A stretch of DNA of 44,671 bases from Streptomyces diastatochromogenes (GTDB lineage: Bacteria > Actinomycetota > Actinomycetes > Streptomycetales > Streptomycetaceae): positions 1 through 44,671 of the forward strand of contig LIQL01000062.1 in assembly GCA_001418405.1 (NCBI GenBank), written 5' to 3'. How positions within the stretch are numbered: position 1 is the stretch's first letter; each line of letters opens with the position of its first letter. Of the stretch, positions 42,249 to 44,671 are shown piece after piece. The notes beneath the pieces were generated by a model. It saw only the letters and a program-made list of their open reading frames with translations, searched no databases and was not told where the DNA came from. The translations under genes were made by a program, and so were the position numbers.

Positions 42249-43073
42249 TCAGCCGCCGGCGGAGGTGTCGCCGGCGGCGGTGTCCTTCTGGGAGTTGTTG
42301 AACTCCTGCACGTTGCGCAGGTGCTCCCGGTAGTCGGCGGTGAAGCGGGTGTCACCCGGTTTGACGGTGACGAAGTAGAGCCAGTCCCCCGCGGGCGGCG
42401 CGGCCGCGGCCTTCAGCGCGTCGGCACCCGGATTGTCGATCGGGGTCGGCGGCAGGCCCTGGAACTTGTAGGTGTTGTAGGGGCTGTTGGTGCGGGTGTC
42501 GGCGTGGCTGGTGCGCAGCGTGCTGCGACCGAGCGCGTAGTTGATCGTCGAGTCCATCTGGAGCGGCATGTTCCGGGCGAGCCGGTTGTCGATCACCCGG
42601 GCCACCTTGCCCATGTCGGCCGGCCGGTCCGCCTCGGCCTGCACGATGCTGGCGATCACCACCGTGCGGTAGCTGGTGACGCGGTCGGCGGCCAGCCGCT
42701 GATCGGCGGTCTTGACCATGTACGTGAGCAGCGATGCCGGCGTGGTGTCCTTGCGCAGCGGATAGGTGGCAGGGAAGAGGTAGCCCTCCGGGTTGCCCTG
42801 CGCTTCGGCGGGCAGGTCCAGGCGCGCGGTCCTGGCGGCCTGCGCGGTGGTGCCGGCGGGAACCTTCAGGGCCCGGTCGACGGCCGCGTAGATCTGGCTG
42901 GCCCGCTGCCCCTCGGGAACGGCGAGCTGCCCGCTCTGCCGCTCGCGCAGCAGCCGCGGCACGATCAGCACGACGAGGGCGACCACGACGCACAGGACGG
43001 CGCCGAGCAGGAGCCAGCCGGCGCGCGAGATCCGCGGTCCGGGCCGGTGACCGGTGTGCTGAACATCGCTCAT
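42249..43073 (-). CDS. Short MltG-like endolytic murein transglycosylase
   Basis: This 274-residue protein has one N-terminal membrane anchor (about 19-40) and a YceG/MltG domain. It contains EGYLFPATYPL, the catalytic-region ASIVQAEADRP (Glu147 in the position of the E. coli catalytic glutamate), INYALGR, TNSPYNTYKFQGLPPTPIDNPG and YFVTVKPGDTRF. MltG cuts nascent glycan strands at the membrane. It is much shorter than the main Streptomyces MltG, lacking a long N-terminal extension, so it is probably a paralogue. The ATG at 43073 places the anchor normally. Confidence 0.9.
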   Translation of the reverse strand: MSDVQHTGHRPGPRISRAGWLLLGAVLCVVVALVVLIVPRLLRERQSGQLAVPEGQRASQIYAAVDRALKVPAGTTAQAARTARLDLPAEAQGNPEGYLFPATYPLRKDTTPASLLTYMVKTADQRLAADRVTSYRTVVIASIVQAEADRPADMGKVARVIDNRLARNMPLQMDSTINYALGRSTLRTSHADTRTNSPYNTYKFQGLPPTPIDNPGADALKAAAAPPAGDWLYFVTVKPGDTRFTADYREHLRNVQEFNNSQKDTAAGDTSAGG

Positions 43074-43367
43074 GGGGGCACGGTAGGCCAGCCCGCCGTG
43101 TTGCGGGACCCGCCCGGCGCAGCGGACCGGGGCTCGGGACGGCGCGGACCGGACGCGGAACGCCGGTACCGGCACTGCGCGGGGCGGCCCGGGGGCCGGC
43201 GTCCCGCACCGAACCGTCGGCAGCGGGGCCACTAGCCCGTTGGTGGGGCGGTGGCGCGGTGGTGGGGGCGGGCGACGGACGCCGCAACGCCCGCCCTCGC
43301 CACAACCGCCCCCTCACCCCTCGGCTCACCGTTCGGTCCGCACCGTTCGGCCCTCGGCCCTTCTCCC
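43074..43367. other. 294-bp intergenic region
   Basis: This lies between the MltG-like gene start and the MFS gene stop, both on the minus strand. A 12-bp palindrome GCCGGTACCGGC is at 43162-43173. Nothing else with support is seen. Confidence 0.5.
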
Positions 43368-44606
43368 TCAGGCGGCAGCCCGCTCCCCGATGCGGCGGTC
43401 ACGGCCGGCGCCCAGCCCCAGGAGGGCCAGGCCGGCGCAGACGACGAGCAGCAGGCACAGCGGAACGGTCCAGCCGTCGGTGGCCTGGTGGACGGCGCCG
43501 AGGGCCAGCGGGCCGACGGCGGCGAGGAGGTAGCCGCCGGTCTGGGCCATGCCGGAGAGCCGGGCGGCGGTGTGCGCGTCGCCGGACCGCAGCACCATCA
43601 TCGTCAGGGCCAGGCCGAGGGCGCCGCCCTGGCCGACGCCGAGCACCGCGGCCCACAGCCAGGCACCCGCCACCGGCGCGATCAGCAGCCCCGTGACGCC
43701 GCACGCCATCAGGACGGAGACCAGTACACCCAGCAGCCGCTGACGGCGCATCCGGCCGGCGAGCGTGGGGACCACGAACGAACCGGCCATCTGCACCAGC
43801 GTGCTGAAGGCGAAGACCAACCCCGCCTCGCTCTTGCCCATGCCGTGGTCGGTGAAGATCGTCGGCATCCAGGCGATGACCACGTACGCGATCAGCGACT
43901 GCGAGCCCATGAAGAGGGTCACCTGCCAGGCGAGCGGCGAACGGGTCAGCTTCGGGCCGTGCTCGGTGGTGTGGGCGGGCGCCGCCGCGGCCTCGCCGTG
44001 GTGCGTGCCCCGGCGGGCGATCACGGCCTGCGGGAGCCAGACGAGGGCGGCGACGGCGGCCAGCAGCGACCAGGAGACCAAGGAGCCCTGCCAGCTGCCG
44101 AGCGCGTTCTCCAACGGGACGGCGGAGGCGGCCGACACGGTCGCACCGAGGATCATCGCGGTCGAGTAGAGCGCCGTCATGCTCGCCGCCCGATCGGGGA
44201 AGTCCCGCTTGATCAGGCCCGGCATCAGCACGTTGAGCAGGGCTATGGAGCCGCCCACCACCGCGCAGCCGGCGAAGAGCGCGGCGACCAGCGCCGCCTC
44301 GGTGCCCCAACGCCGCGCCAACCGCGGCGCGATGACCGATCCCAGGCCCATGAAGATCAGCGGGATGGTGGTCACCAGGCTGCTGGCGGTGGCGGCCAGG
44401 TGGAAGTGCTGCGCCATCTCGTTGAGCAGCGGGGAGACCCCGGCGAGCGCCGCGCGCATGTTCACCGCGGCGAGCACGATGCCGGTGAGGAGGAGCGCGG
44501 GGTGGGCCCGCAGCCGGCGCCGGGCGGTGGCGACCTGCGGCGCGGGGATCAGGTCTTCCTCGGCGTCGATGAGGTCGACCGGAGCGGTCGAATCGGTCCC
44601 TGACAT
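43368..44606 (-). CDS. CynX/NimT-type MFS transporter
   Basis: This 412-residue major facilitator has 12 predicted helices. The N-terminal helix region contains GIVLAAVNMRAALAGVSPLLNEM, typical of the cyanate/nitroimidazole (CynX/NimT) group. The central loop at about 195-225 is rich in His and Ala. The ATG at 44606 is chosen over a TTG at 44624 because it gives the usual short cytoplasmic N-terminus. The transport substrate is unknown. It is the last gene and no operon partner is visible before the window ends. Confidence 0.93.
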   Translation of the reverse strand: MSGTDSTAPVDLIDAEEDLIPAPQVATARRRLRAHPALLLTGIVLAAVNMRAALAGVSPLLNEMAQHFHLAATASSLVTTIPLIFMGLGSVIAPRLARRWGTEAALVAALFAGCAVVGGSIALLNVLMPGLIKRDFPDRAASMTALYSTAMILGATVSAASAVPLENALGSWQGSLVSWSLLAAVAALVWLPQAVIARRGTHHGEAAAAPAHTTEHGPKLTRSPLAWQVTLFMGSQSLIAYVVIAWMPTIFTDHGMGKSEAGLVFAFSTLVQMAGSFVVPTLAGRMRRQRLLGVLVSVLMACGVTGLLIAPVAGAWLWAAVLGVGQGGALGLALTMMVLRSGDAHTAARLSGMAQTGGYLLAAVGPLALGAVHQATDGWTVPLCLLLVVCAGLALLGLGAGRDRRIGERAAA

Positions 44607-44671
44607 GCGTGCGTACCTAGCCAATCGTGCCCTCGTGCTGGGGAGGGCGGAGAAGGTGAGAAGGGGGAGGG

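Overview
The window reads as a piece of Streptomyces core chromosome. GC is very high, genes are closely packed on both strands, GTG and TTG starts are common, and the sporulation pair ssgR-ssgA is present. Six perfect copies of the 14-bp ParB site GTTTCACGTGAAAC occur between 3.3 and 25.6 kb. In Streptomyces such sites cluster around oriC, so the segment is probably origin-proximal. The gene order ssgR-ssgA / thiC / metallophosphoesterase / LacI / hisC-like / cydAB-cydCD / sensor kinase resembles the SCO39xx region of S. coelicolor as I remember it. I see no tRNA, rRNA, IS element, prophage, CRISPR array or biosynthetic gene cluster.

Left part (1-9.5 kb). The end of a flavohaemoprotein-like reductase is coupled to a PNPOx-fold flavoprotein. 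A NUDIX hydrolase and a LysR regulator follow on the minus strand. Next is a tightly coupled minus-strand operon: holin-like membrane protein, low-molecular-weight tyrosine phosphatase, then a PLP enzyme of the cystathionine gamma-lyase/synthase family. It is divergent from a small cupin gene. A DUF5326 membrane protein, ssgR and ssgA follow, and ssgA converges with a YibE/F membrane protein.

Middle part (9.5-25.7 kb). thiC sits behind a TPP riboswitch whose variable P3 arm contains a perfect parS site. A membrane protein, a Pro-rich metallophosphoesterase and a LacI regulator lie on the minus strand, then hisC-like and a TM1367-type cyclophilin-fold gene converge. The cytochrome bd locus (cydA, cydB, fused cydCD) has a perfect Rex operator and a Crp-like site upstream. 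A parS site also covers the cydCD start codon. The next gene is a DevS/DosS-type two-GAF histidine kinase that keeps the haem-ligand histidine. It is followed by an array of three parS sites about 38 bp apart.

Right part (25.7-44.7 kb). Present here are a Cof-type HAD phosphatase, an F420-type luciferase-like oxidoreductase, htpX with pspAB, and kptA. A PadR regulator is divergent from a two-gene operon of a membrane protein and a carotenoid oxygenase. A minus-strand lipid or xenobiotic type cluster follows (M24-family protein, EphD-like epoxide hydrolase-SDR fusion, ferritin-like PF10118 protein, MerR regulator). A four-gene double ABC exporter, a short MltG-like protein and a CynX-type MFS transporter close the window.

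The most unusual signals are where the ParB sites fall: in a riboswitch arm, on a translation start, and as a regular triplet between convergent genes. The respiratory sensing layout around cydABCD is the next most interesting point. Positions, motifs and palindromes were read from the sequence. Family functions come from general knowledge. Regulatory roles are inference.
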